This document shows positions 42,033-50,655 of a stretch of DNA of 64,000 nt, piece after piece. Each line of letters starts with the position of its first letter. Position 1 is the first letter of the stretch. The translations under genes and the position numbers were made by a program. Source of the stretch: Paenibacillus antarcticus (GTDB lineage Bacteria; Bacillota; Bacilli; Paenibacillales; Paenibacillaceae); contig NZ_LVJI01000054.1 in the NCBI RefSeq assembly GCF_001637225.1, forward strand, positions 304,779 through 368,778, in the 5' to 3' direction. The notes under the pieces were generated by a model, which saw nothing but the letters and a program-made list of their open reading frames with translations, had not been told where the DNA came from and ran no database searches.

Positions 42033-43598
42033 GTGAAAAAGTTTTTTGAACAGGCTCAGAAGTTTGGTAAATCGTTTATGCTCCCGATTGCAGTTTTACC
42101 TGCAGCGGGTCTATTACTTGGGATTGGAGGTGCTTTGTCCAATGCCAATACGGTTGCATCGTACCCATTTTTGCAAGTAACCTGGTTACAGCAAATATTT
42201 ACGGTTATGAGTAGTGCGGGAAGTATTGTGTTTGATAACTTAGCACTGATATTTGCTATTGGTGTTGCAGTGGGACTGGCTAGGGCAGATAAAGGAACGG
42301 CTGCATTAGCAGCAGGTATAGCCTATTTAGTAATGAATGCAACCATTAATGCCATGTTGATCAATTCGGGAACACTTGCGGGGGAAAACTTAGCAAGCGC
42401 GGGCCAAGGCATGGTGTTAGGAATTCAATCTCTGCAGACCGGTGTTCTTGGTGGTATTCTGGTAGGACTGGTTACAGCATGGCTTCATAATCGATACAAT
42501 AAGATAGAGCTGCCCCAATTCCTTGGTTTTTTTGGTGGATCTCGATTCATTCCTATTGTTTCATCTTTTGCTGCCATCTTTATCGGTGCTATATTATTTT
42601 TGATTTGGCCAACAGTCCAACTCGGAATAGCGCAGCTTGGCAGTTTGGTCGATAGAACCGGGTATTTAGGAACATTTTTTTATGGATTTGCCTTAAGGAT
42701 GCTTGGACCGCTTGGGTTGCATCACATCTTTTATCTTCCTTTCTGGCAAACGGGCCTAGGAGGCACGCTAGAAATCGGGGGCAAGGTTTACGAAGGAACA
42801 CAGAATATTTTCTTTGCACAATTAGGAGATCCTTTAACCGAGAAGTTCTACTCCGGTACATCAAGATTTATGTCGGGACGTTTTATAACGATGATGTTTG
42901 GTTTGCTTGGTGCCGCACTAGCAATTTATCATACGGCTAAACCCCAACATAAAAAGGTAGTTGGCGGTCTTATGTTATCTGCCGCACTCACATCGTTCTT
43001 GACAGGAATTACGGAGCCATTAGAATTTTCATTCTTGTTTATAGCTCCAGTACTATATGTGATTCATGCTATATTTGATGGATTAGCCTTTATGCTTACG
43101 CATATTTTTGAAATAACAATTGGACAAACCTTTTCAGGAGGATTAATCGACTTTATTTTATATGGAATACTCCAGGGCAATGCGAAAACAAACTGGATTC
43201 TAGTCCCTATTATAGGAATCGTTTGGTTCTTCCTTTATTACTTTACCTTCCGATTCTTGATCGTTAAACTCAAGCTAAAAACGCCAGGACGTGAGGAAAA
43301 GATACAATCTGAACCAGATGTAACAAGTAAAAATACGAATGACTCACCAAAAACAGGAGCGGCGCGTTCGATCGCCATTGTGAATGGACTTGGCGGTGTA
43401 GACAATATTAAGGATTTAGATTGTTGTGCAACGCGGCTTCGTGTATCGGTAATGGATATAGATAAAGTAGAAAAAGATGCACTTGTAGCTACGGGTGCCA
43501 AAGCAGTTCTTCTAGTTGGTAGCGGAGTGCAGGTCATTTACGGACCTCAGGTAACGGTAATTAAGAATGAAATTGAAGAATATATGGAAACGGAGTGA
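42033..43598 (+). CDS. PTS EIICB permease, glucose/N-acetylglucosamine family, probably for an N-acetylated amino sugar
   Basis: The 521-residue protein has an EIIC channel (about residues 5-400, FMLPIAVLPAAGLLLGIGGA at the start, LGLHHIFYLPFWQ and GITEPLEFSFLF inside) and a C-terminal EIIB domain with phosphocysteine C465 in CATRLRVSV. No EIIA is fused or adjacent, so one must be borrowed, for example from the EIIA of TreP or a free glucose-type EIIA. The partner gene nanE suggests N-acetylmannosamine or a sialic-acid-derived sugar as substrate. The start is GTG 42033, eight bases after AAAGGTGG. The stop lies nine bases before the nanE start. Confidence 0.85.
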   Translation: MKKFFEQAQKFGKSFMLPIAVLPAAGLLLGIGGALSNANTVASYPFLQVTWLQQIFTVMSSAGSIVFDNLALIFAIGVAVGLARADKGTAALAAGIAYLVMNATINAMLINSGTLAGENLASAGQGMVLGIQSLQTGVLGGILVGLVTAWLHNRYNKIELPQFLGFFGGSRFIPIVSSFAAIFIGAILFLIWPTVQLGIAQLGSLVDRTGYLGTFFYGFALRMLGPLGLHHIFYLPFWQTGLGGTLEIGGKVYEGTQNIFFAQLGDPLTEKFYSGTSRFMSGRFITMMFGLLGAALAIYHTAKPQHKKVVGGLMLSAALTSFLTGITEPLEFSFLFIAPVLYVIHAIFDGLAFMLTHIFEITIGQTFSGGLIDFILYGILQGNAKTNWILVPIIGIVWFFLYYFTFRFLIVKLKLKTPGREEKIQSEPDVTSKNTNDSPKTGAARSIAIVNGLGGVDNIKDLDCCATRLRVSVMDIDKVEKDALVATGAKAVLLVGSGVQVIYGPQVTVIKNEIEEYMETE

Positions 43599-43603
43599 AT
43601 GCA

Positions 43604-44320
43604 ATGAATTTAGACAAATTAGGTTTAAAAGACGGTCTCGTAGTATCATGTCAGGCTTTAGAACATGAACCGCTTCATAGTTCATTTATTATGGGAAGAA
43701 TGGCACTCGCGGCAAGAGAAGGCGGAGCGATAGGCATAAGAGCAAATACAGCTGTTGATGTGAAAGAAATCAAGGAACAGGTTGATCTTCCAGTGATTGG
43801 GATTGTGAAAAGAAATTATGGAACAAACCCTGTATTTATTACACCAACGATTCGGGAAGTGGATGAACTTGCTGAGGTTAATGCGGAAATCATTGCTGTT
43901 GATGCAACTTTGCGTGCACGGCCGGACGGCAAAACGCTGGATGAATTCGTCAATGAAATTCGTACCAAACATCCACAAATTTTAATAATGGCAGATATCT
44001 CGACAAAACAGGAAGCAATAAATGCAGAAAGGCTTGGCTTTGATCTTATTTCCACTACATTAGTAGGATATACAGAGGAGACAGCAGGACTTAAGCTGTA
44101 CGATGATCAATTTGCAGCATTAAAAGAGATCATCTCTAATGTGAATACACCTGTTGTTGCTGAAGGAAATATTATGACCCCAGAGATGGCGGCAACCTGC
44201 TTTGAAGCTGGAGTCTACTGTGTTGTAGTTGGTGGAGCTATTACTCGTCCAATGCAAATTACGGAGCGTTTTGTCTCGGAGATTTCAAAATTGCGGCAGC
44301 TGGCTCCTTCTAACAAATAA
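43604..44320 (+). CDS. nanE: N-acetylmannosamine-6-phosphate 2-epimerase
   Basis: The 238-residue TIM-barrel enzyme converts ManNAc-6-P to GlcNAc-6-P. Family landmarks are LVVSCQALEHEPL, GIRANTAVDV, PVIGIVKRNY, the catalytic aspartate and lysine regions IIAVDATLRARPDGK, and VVAEGNIMTP with VVVGGAITRP at the phosphate site. It sits behind a PTS permease with no sialic acid lyase or ManNAc kinase nearby, so the PTS itself probably supplies ManNAc-6-P. ATG 43604 is seven bases after GGAG; the GTG nine bases earlier is an in-frame alternative. A strong terminator follows. Confidence 0.93.
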   Translation: MNLDKLGLKDGLVVSCQALEHEPLHSSFIMGRMALAAREGGAIGIRANTAVDVKEIKEQVDLPVIGIVKRNYGTNPVFITPTIREVDELAEVNAEIIAVDATLRARPDGKTLDEFVNEIRTKHPQILIMADISTKQEAINAERLGFDLISTTLVGYTEETAGLKLYDDQFAALKEIISNVNTPVVAEGNIMTPEMAATCFEAGVYCVVVGGAITRPMQITERFVSEISKLRQLAPSNK

Positions 44321-44339
44321 TAAGGGACTAATCCATAAA

Positions 44340-44376
44340 AAACAGCCAACTCACTTATAGTTGGCTGTTTTTTTAT
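44340..44376 (+). terminator. Bidirectional terminator between nanE and the RpiR gene
   Basis: An 11-bp perfect stem (44341-44351 with 44359-44369) has A-rich sequence before and a T run after. Confidence 0.85.
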
Positions 44377-45176
44377 TCAGCTGAATAAAGGGCTTGTAAC
44401 GTTTGTTGCCGTGCTTTGAGCAAATGTGAATCTTCGAGCAATAGAAGCGAAATTACGTCTAATATATAAATGATGGCTAGTTGGCTATTGATGAAGTTAA
44501 CATCTCCGGAACGTCCAATCTCCGGTGTGAAAATACAAACATCTGAAATTTCAGATAGGGGTGTATGATCGAAATTAGTGATTCCAACGATTTTGGCGCC
44601 TCTATTTTTCGCCGCAATTAATGCATTGCTGACTTCTGTGGTTCGTCCTGAATTGGACAAACCAATGACAAGATCGTCTTGGCCGAGAAGGGTAGCACTC
44701 ATCATCATCATGTGCGAATCTGTCACCGCATCGATTATTATATCCATCCGGGTTAGTCTGTATTTGAACTCTAAGCCAGAAAGCCCCGAACTTCCTAGAC
44801 CATAAACGTAAATTCTCCGAGCTTCCTTAATGAACTGGACAACTTGTTCGATTCTGCTGGTATCCAGCATTTCCGCGGTCGCATTCACGACATTATTGTA
44901 AAGATTTTGTGTTTTCATAAAAATATTGGTGTCGTTACGAGGTTGCTGAACTTCTCGGTTAAGCCGAATTTTAAAGTCGACAAAGGTATCACAACCTACT
45001 TTTCTACAAAACCGAGTAATGGTTGACATGGAAGCGTTGGTATTAGCCGCTAAATCCCTGATATTGATATTGTTGATGGATGATTTATTGCGCATGACAT
45101 AATCAGCAATTTCCTTTTCTTTTGTTGAAAAACGTTGATACTCAAGCTGTAGTATGTCAATGACACTAGATGACAT
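44373..45176 (-). CDS. RpiR-family transcriptional regulator
   Basis: The 267-residue protein has an N-terminal helix-turn-helix (NIRDLAANTNASMSTITRFC) and a SIS sugar-phosphate domain (about 115-255; YVYGLGSSGLSG and GLSNSGRTTEV). Such proteins (MurR and NanR types) sense phosphosugars and control amino-sugar genes. Convergent placement beside the PTS-nanE operon makes ManNAc-6-P or GlcNAc-6-P a likely effector. ATG 45176 has GGGGAT a few bases upstream; the longer frame to 45209 is less likely. Confidence 0.9.
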   Translation of the reverse strand: MSSSVIDILQLEYQRFSTKEKEIADYVMRNKSSINNINIRDLAANTNASMSTITRFCRKVGCDTFVDFKIRLNREVQQPRNDTNIFMKTQNLYNNVVNATAEMLDTSRIEQVVQFIKEARRIYVYGLGSSGLSGLEFKYRLTRMDIIIDAVTDSHMMMMSATLLGQDDLVIGLSNSGRTTEVSNALIAAKNRGAKIVGITNFDHTPLSEISDVCIFTPEIGRSGDVNFINSQLAIIYILDVISLLLLEDSHLLKARQQTLQALYSAE

Positions 45177-45511
45177 TATTGATCCCCATTTCGATGAAAA
45201 TATTAACATTTTTAAAATCTATCCTTATTAGTCTACTTCCAAACAGGTAAAAGCACAAACTTTGATTGCCGTTAAAAACTTTGATTCAGGCCACTGACAA
45301 ACGTGTGTACAATGCTTACGATGAGTCGGATGGGGTGTTTTTCCAATGGTACTAGGTCATGATATTGCAAGTGTTATGATAGCTATAGGAACAGAAGTTA
45401 CAACATTTCATTGGTCCTTTTCACGTGCTTATGGAAATATCTGTTGGTCTACTTTTCCAAAAAACCTTGGTAAGGTAGAGGATACCAATTGATAAGAGGT
45501 GGTAAGTTGTC
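45177..45511. other. Intergenic stretch, no firm gene
   Basis: The region between divergent genes contains a 48-codon open frame (45346-45492) with no ribosome binding site and no recognisable family. I see no clear promoter or operator beyond general AT-richness. It must hold the promoters for the RpiR gene and the gene at 45512. Confidence 0.4.
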
Positions 45512-46402
45512 ATGATTAAGAAACACTGTTTGTTCTGCGATGAGATTGTCTCCATTCAACCTGAAGGCGATTACGATAGATATCTAGGTTGTTCCTGTTC
45601 ACCCGGCGGGTTCTATAGCCTACTGAGAGACAGCTACGAACCTATTCATTCGTTCCCTCATCAAAAGAAACGCAACATGCTTCATTTAGTATCGGCATAT
45701 ATCCGGGAGCTGACAGATTGTGATGAAAAGATCATTCTATCGGTCGACGATTTGGAATCCATTACAAATTCTCCGAACATTCCTGTAACCATTGAAGATA
45801 AAGGAAACCGTCTACTGCAATATTTGTACAGACATTCCGAAGGCCCGGGAGAATCGGTTGTTATTCAGCCACTCGCCAGAAGTTATAACCTAACGTATTC
45901 ACTCAATCTGCAAGAACTGGTATATATCATTGATAAGCTGAGTAATGAAAAATTTCTTATCAGGGAAGGCATGAACTTTAAGCTTACGGAAAAGGGATGG
46001 CGTGAAGCCGCCGCAAGCGCCGGAAGAAAAAAATTAAAACCATGCGTTGTTCTCATCTCGGAAGAGGAGGATTTGCGCACAGTGTGGCAGGATAGGTTGT
46101 TACCTAAAATCGAGCAGTGTGGTTATCAACCGCGATTGCTTACACATACGAAAGCTCATAATCGCGAAAAGTATTCCTTAGAACTTATCTCGAATAGTAA
46201 ACTGATTATCGCAGATTTAACCGGACAATCCCCTGAGGTGTATTTTACGGCGGGATATGCGCTAGGTTTGAATATCCCAGTGATATGGACTGTGAACAGA
46301 AGAGATGCTGATAAACTTTTCATTCAAATAAAAGATATACGTCCAGTTGTTTGGGAAACAGCTGAAGATCTAGCCGTTATACTTCAACAGAGATTGACTT
46401 AA
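45512..46402 (+). CDS. Orphan protein: zinc-finger-like N-terminus and nucleoside deoxyribosyltransferase-like C-terminus
   Basis: The 296-residue protein is not recognised as a whole. The first 35 residues hold CLFC and GCSCSPGG, possibly a metal site. The middle (about 85-165) reads like a winged helix (LQELVYIIDKLSNEKFLIRE). The last 110 residues resemble nucleoside 2-deoxyribosyltransferase or TIR-like nucleotide-binding folds: KPCVVLISEEEDLRTVW, then LISNSKLIIADLTGQSPEVY, then FTAGYALGLNIPVIW. The conserved core IxDLTGxxPxVxxxxGYALG is typical of the group, which contains NAD- or nucleoside-handling enzymes, including anti-phage effectors. GAGGTGG precedes the ATG and a terminator follows. 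Function is not claimed. Confidence 0.7.
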   Translation: MIKKHCLFCDEIVSIQPEGDYDRYLGCSCSPGGFYSLLRDSYEPIHSFPHQKKRNMLHLVSAYIRELTDCDEKIILSVDDLESITNSPNIPVTIEDKGNRLLQYLYRHSEGPGESVVIQPLARSYNLTYSLNLQELVYIIDKLSNEKFLIREGMNFKLTEKGWREAAASAGRKKLKPCVVLISEEEDLRTVWQDRLLPKIEQCGYQPRLLTHTKAHNREKYSLELISNSKLIIADLTGQSPEVYFTAGYALGLNIPVIWTVNRRDADKLFIQIKDIRPVVWETAEDLAVILQQRLT

Positions 46403-46449
46403 TAGAAGAGTAACAGGAAATGAAGTCGAAATGAATAAGCCTATATTAG

Positions 46450-46490
46450 CGACCGTCGAGAACCGTTACATTCTCGACGGTCATTTTTTA
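46450..46490 (+). terminator. Terminator after the deoxyribosyltransferase-like gene
   Basis: A 12-bp perfect stem (46451-46462 with 46471-46482) is followed by ATTTTTTA. Confidence 0.85.
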
Positions 46491-46647
46491 CATATTCCGG
46501 TTTCATATCAGGTTATATAAAAAAATATCTAGATTGACTTTCAGTTGATATCATGCAGGTACTTGACACCCGTGTGGTATATTAAAAAAAGTGATTTCAC
46601 ATAGAAAGAGTCGGAAGTCTAACAAACTCTACTTAGGAGGCATTTAA

Positions 46648-47253
46648 ATGTTTCAGCATAGCAATAAGGAATTTTCGGAAATAAACTTTGGTACACAAGA
46701 TTTAAGGTATAGCGACCTAGTTGGCTGTACATTTAATCGTTGCTCATTTTCAAATGGATCACTAGAGGAGATTAACACCACCAACTGCCGATTCATCGAG
46801 TGTGATTTTCGCGGAGCATCGCTTAATGGCTCCATTCATAAAGAAACTGCATTTGTGAATTGTAACTTTAATGGAGCAAATCTTTTTGTTTCGAAATTTG
46901 AAATATGTAAAATGACGGGTTCTGATTTCTCCGGCTCAAATATGGATGGGATCACCATTGTTCAAGGCGATTGGTCGTATACAAATTTAAGGCATGCCAG
47001 ATTAGTTAAGCAGGACTTACGTGGGATTAAATTCTTTGAAGCAGATTTGTCAGGGAGTAATTTAGAAAAAGCGGATTTAAGAGAGTCTGATCTGACAATG
47101 GCGATATTGGCAAAAGCGAAGTTAGAGGGTACTGATGTGAGGGGGGCTAAGCTGGAAGGTGTGGATTTTAGAACATTCACCGTTTCAGGTATGCGAATGG
47201 ATAGAGAGCAAACGGTATTGTTTGCAATTTCTCAAGGAGTCAAAGTAGATTAA
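46648..47253 (+). CDS. Pentapeptide-repeat protein
   Basis: The 201-residue protein is made almost entirely of pentapeptide units of the A(D/N)LxX type (ADLSGSNLEKADLRESDLTM and FRGASLNGS, for example), predicting a right-handed quadrilateral beta-helix. QnrB- and McbG-like members mimic DNA and protect gyrase from quinolones or toxins, but most are uncharacterised. Several cysteines occupy the central positions (GCTFNRCSF, TNCRFIECDF). AGGAGG precedes the ATG. It is monocistronic with a very strong terminator. Confidence 0.88.
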   Translation: MFQHSNKEFSEINFGTQDLRYSDLVGCTFNRCSFSNGSLEEINTTNCRFIECDFRGASLNGSIHKETAFVNCNFNGANLFVSKFEICKMTGSDFSGSNMDGITIVQGDWSYTNLRHARLVKQDLRGIKFFEADLSGSNLEKADLRESDLTMAILAKAKLEGTDVRGAKLEGVDFRTFTVSGMRMDREQTVLFAISQGVKVD

Positions 47254-47361
47254 TGATCCTTCAATTCGTTTGATAAAGAAGGAGAGTAGTAACCTATCCA
47301 TTCAGAAGAATTAATGAATACATGTCAAAGCAGAACCCGAAAGTTGCAATACCAACATGAG

Positions 47362-47412
47362 AGGAAGCAAGGCAAGGATGTAATTATCCTTGCCTTGCTT
47401 CCTTTTTTTTCT
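47362..47412 (+). terminator. Strong terminator after the pentapeptide gene
   Basis: A 17-bp perfect stem (47363-47379 with 47386-47402) with a six-base loop and eight T. The stretch to 47571 holds no other clear feature. Confidence 0.9.
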
Positions 47413-47571
47413 AGAAAAGCACAAATGTCACTTTTCGTGAATCGGGTCAGATTCTTGATGAAGAAGTGTTTAATTCTGTGTTTGACAGGGTACTAAAATA
47501 AAGAATTGATTAACGATAAATTGGATTACCATTTTGATGATATGGAAATAGATTTTGAGGAGGAATAGAGA

Positions 47572-49650
47572 ATGAGTAAGGAAGATAAGCACATGAAAAA
47601 AGATGCAAAAGAGGAGCAACTCGACTCTTTTCGAGTGGATAATGAAGGGCAAAAATTAACGACTAACCAGGGATTAAAGGTATCAGATGATGAATTTTCT
47701 TTGAAAGCGGGAGAACGTGGTCCGACTTTGATGGAGGATTTTCATTTCCGTGAAAAAATGACGCATTTCGACCATGAGCGGATTCCAGAACGGATCGTGC
47801 ATGCTCGTGGTTTTGGCGCTCATGGTTACTTCCAAGTCTATGAACCGCTTACATCCATTACGAAAGCTGGTTTCTTGCAAGATCCATCTGTGAAAACGCC
47901 CGTCTTCGTGCGCTTCTCAACAGTAGCGGGATCCCGTGGATCTGCAGATACGGTGCGAGATGTACGTGGATTCTCGACCAAGTTTTATACAGAAGAAGGA
48001 AACTACGACCTTGTCGGTAACAATATGCCTGTATTTTTCATTCAGGATGCCATTAAATTTCCTGACTTTATCCATGCAGTAAAACCGGAACCTCATAATG
48101 AAGTTCCTCAAGCTTCTTCCGCGCACGATACATTCTGGGACTTCATGGCGAATAATCCGGAGACAGCTCACATGATGATGTGGTCGATGTCTGATCGGGC
48201 TTTGCCGCGCAGTTTCCGCATGATGGAGGGCTTTGGTGTACATACCTTTAGGCTCGTAAATGAGGAAGGAAAAGCTCACTTTGTCAAATTCCATTGGAAA
48301 CCTGTGCTTGGTGTCCACTCCTTGGTGTGGGATGAGAACCAGAAGATTGCAGGTAAAGACCCAGACTTCCATCGCCGCGATTTATGGAATGCCATTGAAA
48401 CCGGTAATTATCCGGAATTTGAATTTGGTCTTCAGATCATTAACGAAGAAGATGAGTTTAATTTTGACTTCGATATTCTAGATCCTACTAAACTCTGGCC
48501 AGAAGAAATTGTACCTGTTCGTAAAGTAGGTAAAATGACGTTAACTCGTAATACAGACAATTTCTTTGCTGAAACAGAGCAAATTGCGTTCCATCCAGGA
48601 CATGTTGTACCAGGTATTGATTTCTCCAATGACCCGTTGCTTCAAGGCCGATTGTTCTCATACACGGATACTCAGATCTCCAGACTTGGGGGACCAAATT
48701 TTGCTGAAATCCCAATTAACCGTCCTATCGCACCTGTACACAATAATCAGCGTGATGGCATGCACCGGATGACAGTGAATCAAGGACCGGTCAGCTATCA
48801 CCGTAACGGTATTGCGGGAAACAGTCCATCTACATCCACTCCACAAGAAGGCGGTTATCAGCATTACGCAGAGAAAGTAGATGGCCGGAAAGTGCAAGCA
48901 AGAAGCGATAGCTTCAAAGACTTCTACAGTCAAGCTACAATGTTCTGGAACAGTATGTCTGCCGTTGAGAAGAAACATATCACAAGTGCGTTCCAATTTG
49001 AGCTTGGCAAAGTTCAGCGTATGGATGTCCGTCAGTCAGTTATTAATCTGTTGATGAACATTGATCCGAAGCTTGCCGCAGATGTAGCACCTAAGATAGG
49101 AGCTCAGCTCCCAGAAGAAGTGAAACAAAGCAAAAATCCTACTCCGACTGATTCTCCGGCGCTCAGTATGATGAATACGATATTCTCTGCGAAGACTCGT
49201 AAAGTTGCTATCATTGCAGGTGCAGGTTTTGATCAAACAACAACCGATGTCATCAAGGCTCTAGAGGAAGCAGGAGTAACGGCAGAAGTGGTTAGTGACA
49301 GACTCGGTCCCATTGCTGGACAAGGTGGTAAGGAAATCGAGGCATTGCACACGTTCCTAACCAGTGATTCTTTATTATTTGATGCTATTTATATCGCGGG
49401 TGGAAAAGAAAGTGTAAACCTAATTGCATCCGAATCTGATGCTAAAGATTTTGTGCGGGAAGCTTACAAGCACTTTAAACCGATCGGAGCAGTGAATGAA
49501 GGAGTAGCTTTCCTTCAAAAGGCGTTAGCGGAGGAAGATCTTAATGCACCAGGTATAGTGACTGCGACCTCTAAGGACAAGCTTTCAGGATTTGAGAATA
49601 AATTCGTGGAAGCGGTAGCCGCGCATCGATTCTGGGATCGCAAATTGTAA
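47572..49650 (+). CDS. katE: Large-subunit monofunctional catalase with C-terminal DJ-1/PfpI-like domain
   Basis: The 692-residue haem catalase breaks down hydrogen peroxide. Active-site H77 is in RIVHARGFGAHG, the distal asparagine lies in GNNMPVFFIQD, and the haem-ligand tyrosine Y364 is in RLFSYTDTQISRLG. Residues of about 540-692 form the flavodoxin-like DJ-1/PfpI domain of large catalases (VAIIAGAGFDQTT, DAIYIAGGKESV). The N-terminal text and length closely match B. subtilis KatE, a SigmaB-dependent stress enzyme; I did not find a clear SigmaB promoter here. GAGGAGG precedes the ATG and a terminator follows. Confidence 0.96.
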   Translation: MSKEDKHMKKDAKEEQLDSFRVDNEGQKLTTNQGLKVSDDEFSLKAGERGPTLMEDFHFREKMTHFDHERIPERIVHARGFGAHGYFQVYEPLTSITKAGFLQDPSVKTPVFVRFSTVAGSRGSADTVRDVRGFSTKFYTEEGNYDLVGNNMPVFFIQDAIKFPDFIHAVKPEPHNEVPQASSAHDTFWDFMANNPETAHMMMWSMSDRALPRSFRMMEGFGVHTFRLVNEEGKAHFVKFHWKPVLGVHSLVWDENQKIAGKDPDFHRRDLWNAIETGNYPEFEFGLQIINEEDEFNFDFDILDPTKLWPEEIVPVRKVGKMTLTRNTDNFFAETEQIAFHPGHVVPGIDFSNDPLLQGRLFSYTDTQISRLGGPNFAEIPINRPIAPVHNNQRDGMHRMTVNQGPVSYHRNGIAGNSPSTSTPQEGGYQHYAEKVDGRKVQARSDSFKDFYSQATMFWNSMSAVEKKHITSAFQFELGKVQRMDVRQSVINLLMNIDPKLAADVAPKIGAQLPEEVKQSKNPTPTDSPALSMMNTIFSAKTRKVAIIAGAGFDQTTTDVIKALEEAGVTAEVVSDRLGPIAGQGGKEIEALHTFLTSDSLLFDAIYIAGGKESVNLIASESDAKDFVREAYKHFKPIGAVNEGVAFLQKALAEEDLNAPGIVTATSKDKLSGFENKFVEAVAAHRFWDRKL

Positions 49651-49679
49651 GGAAAAGACTTAATGGTTACACGTATATT

Positions 49680-49726
49680 GGGCAAGTGGAATGGCTGCTT
49701 CTGCAGTCGTTCCACTTGCCTTTTTG
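49680..49726 (+). terminator. Terminator after katE
   Basis: An 18-bp stem with one G-U or mismatch position (49681-49698 with 49703-49720) is followed by five T. Confidence 0.85.
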
Positions 49727-49827
49727 TTAGCATATATATCATTTGAATTATGTTGTTGAGGAGAATTAGCGATAATTCTTTTTTTATTGATTCAAAATAT
49801 AGACTAGGGAGGTACACTAAGTATAGA

Positions 49828-49857
49828 TTGACTATAAATACTATAGGGGGGTATACT
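49828..49857 (+). promoter_or_regulatory. Promoter of the DUF1541 lipoprotein gene, with CsoR-like sequence
   Basis: TTGACT (49828-49833) and TATACT (49852-49857) are 18 bases apart. The spacer ends in a G-tract flanked by TATA sequences (CTATAGGGGGGTATACTA), similar to copper-responsive CsoR operators of Firmicutes. A copper link is inferred. Confidence 0.5.
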
Positions 49858-49974
49858 ATTTTCGTACGAAGCTAAATAAATATAAATCCATAAGCATCTA
49901 TCGAAAAATTACTTCTATCTTAAAATAAAAAATTAAAGTAATTTCAATAAATGAACTAGGAGTGTATTAAAAAA

Positions 49975-50522
49975 ATGAAAAAACAATTAGCCATGATAAG
50001 TGTCGTTGCTGTCGTTGCTCTATCTTTAAGCGCCTGTGGGACAAGCACAAGTTCGAACAAATCGAATCAAAATAATAAGGAGATGAGTGATATGAATCAT
50101 TCTAGTTCAGGAGAAGTATCATCTGATATGAAAAAAGCAGAGAATCCAACATTTAAGGTGGGAGATCAAGTAACGATTCATTCTGATCATATGGAAGGAA
50201 TGAATGGAGCGAAAGGAACGGTAGTGGGAGCCTATAGCACAACAGCCTATGTGGTATCGTATACGCCTACTAATGGTGGTGAGAAAGTAACCAATCATAA
50301 ATGGGTGATACAAGAGGAAATAAAAGATAATAACGCTGAACCATACAAACAAGGAGATCAAGTTGTCTTGAAGGCAGACATATGGATGGCATGAATGGAG
50401 CAAAGGCTTCAATTGATTCAGCTGAACAAACAACTGTATATATGGTGGATTACACACCTACTACCGGTGGGGAAGTAGTTAAAAATCATAAATGGGTAAC
50501 AGAAAGTGAGATTACAAAATAA
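49975..50522 (+). pseudogene. YdhK-like DUF1541 lipoprotein, broken by a one-base deletion
   Basis: The gene encodes a lipoprotein (signal ending SLSAC) with two DUF1541 repeats. Repeat one (FKVGDQVTIHSDHMEGMNGA to NHKWVIQEEI) is intact. Repeat two begins YKQGDQVVLKAD, then the frame shifts near 50379-50381 and stops at 50394. In the frame one base back the repeat continues (HMDGMNGAK equivalent, then TVYMVDYTPTTGGE and NHKWVTESEI) to TAA at 50520-50522. One missing base, probably C in GAC-CAT, explains it. It is either a real mutation or a sequencing error. Family members are surface proteins of unknown role, some induced by copper or zinc. Confidence 0.85.
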
Positions 50523-50655
50523 GGTTAAGGTATAGAAGGATGAATGATTGATGATTTGAAAATAGTTTTTCTTATGTCCACAATGGGTAAAAGAAAGAAG
50601 GGAAAGTAGATTTTAATTGGATCATTCCTGACTAACTGCATAGGAGATGGACTTC

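Noticed and set aside
45346..45492. 48-codon open frame before the deoxyribosyltransferase-like gene
   Set aside because: No ribosome binding site or known family; could be chance in a divergent promoter region.
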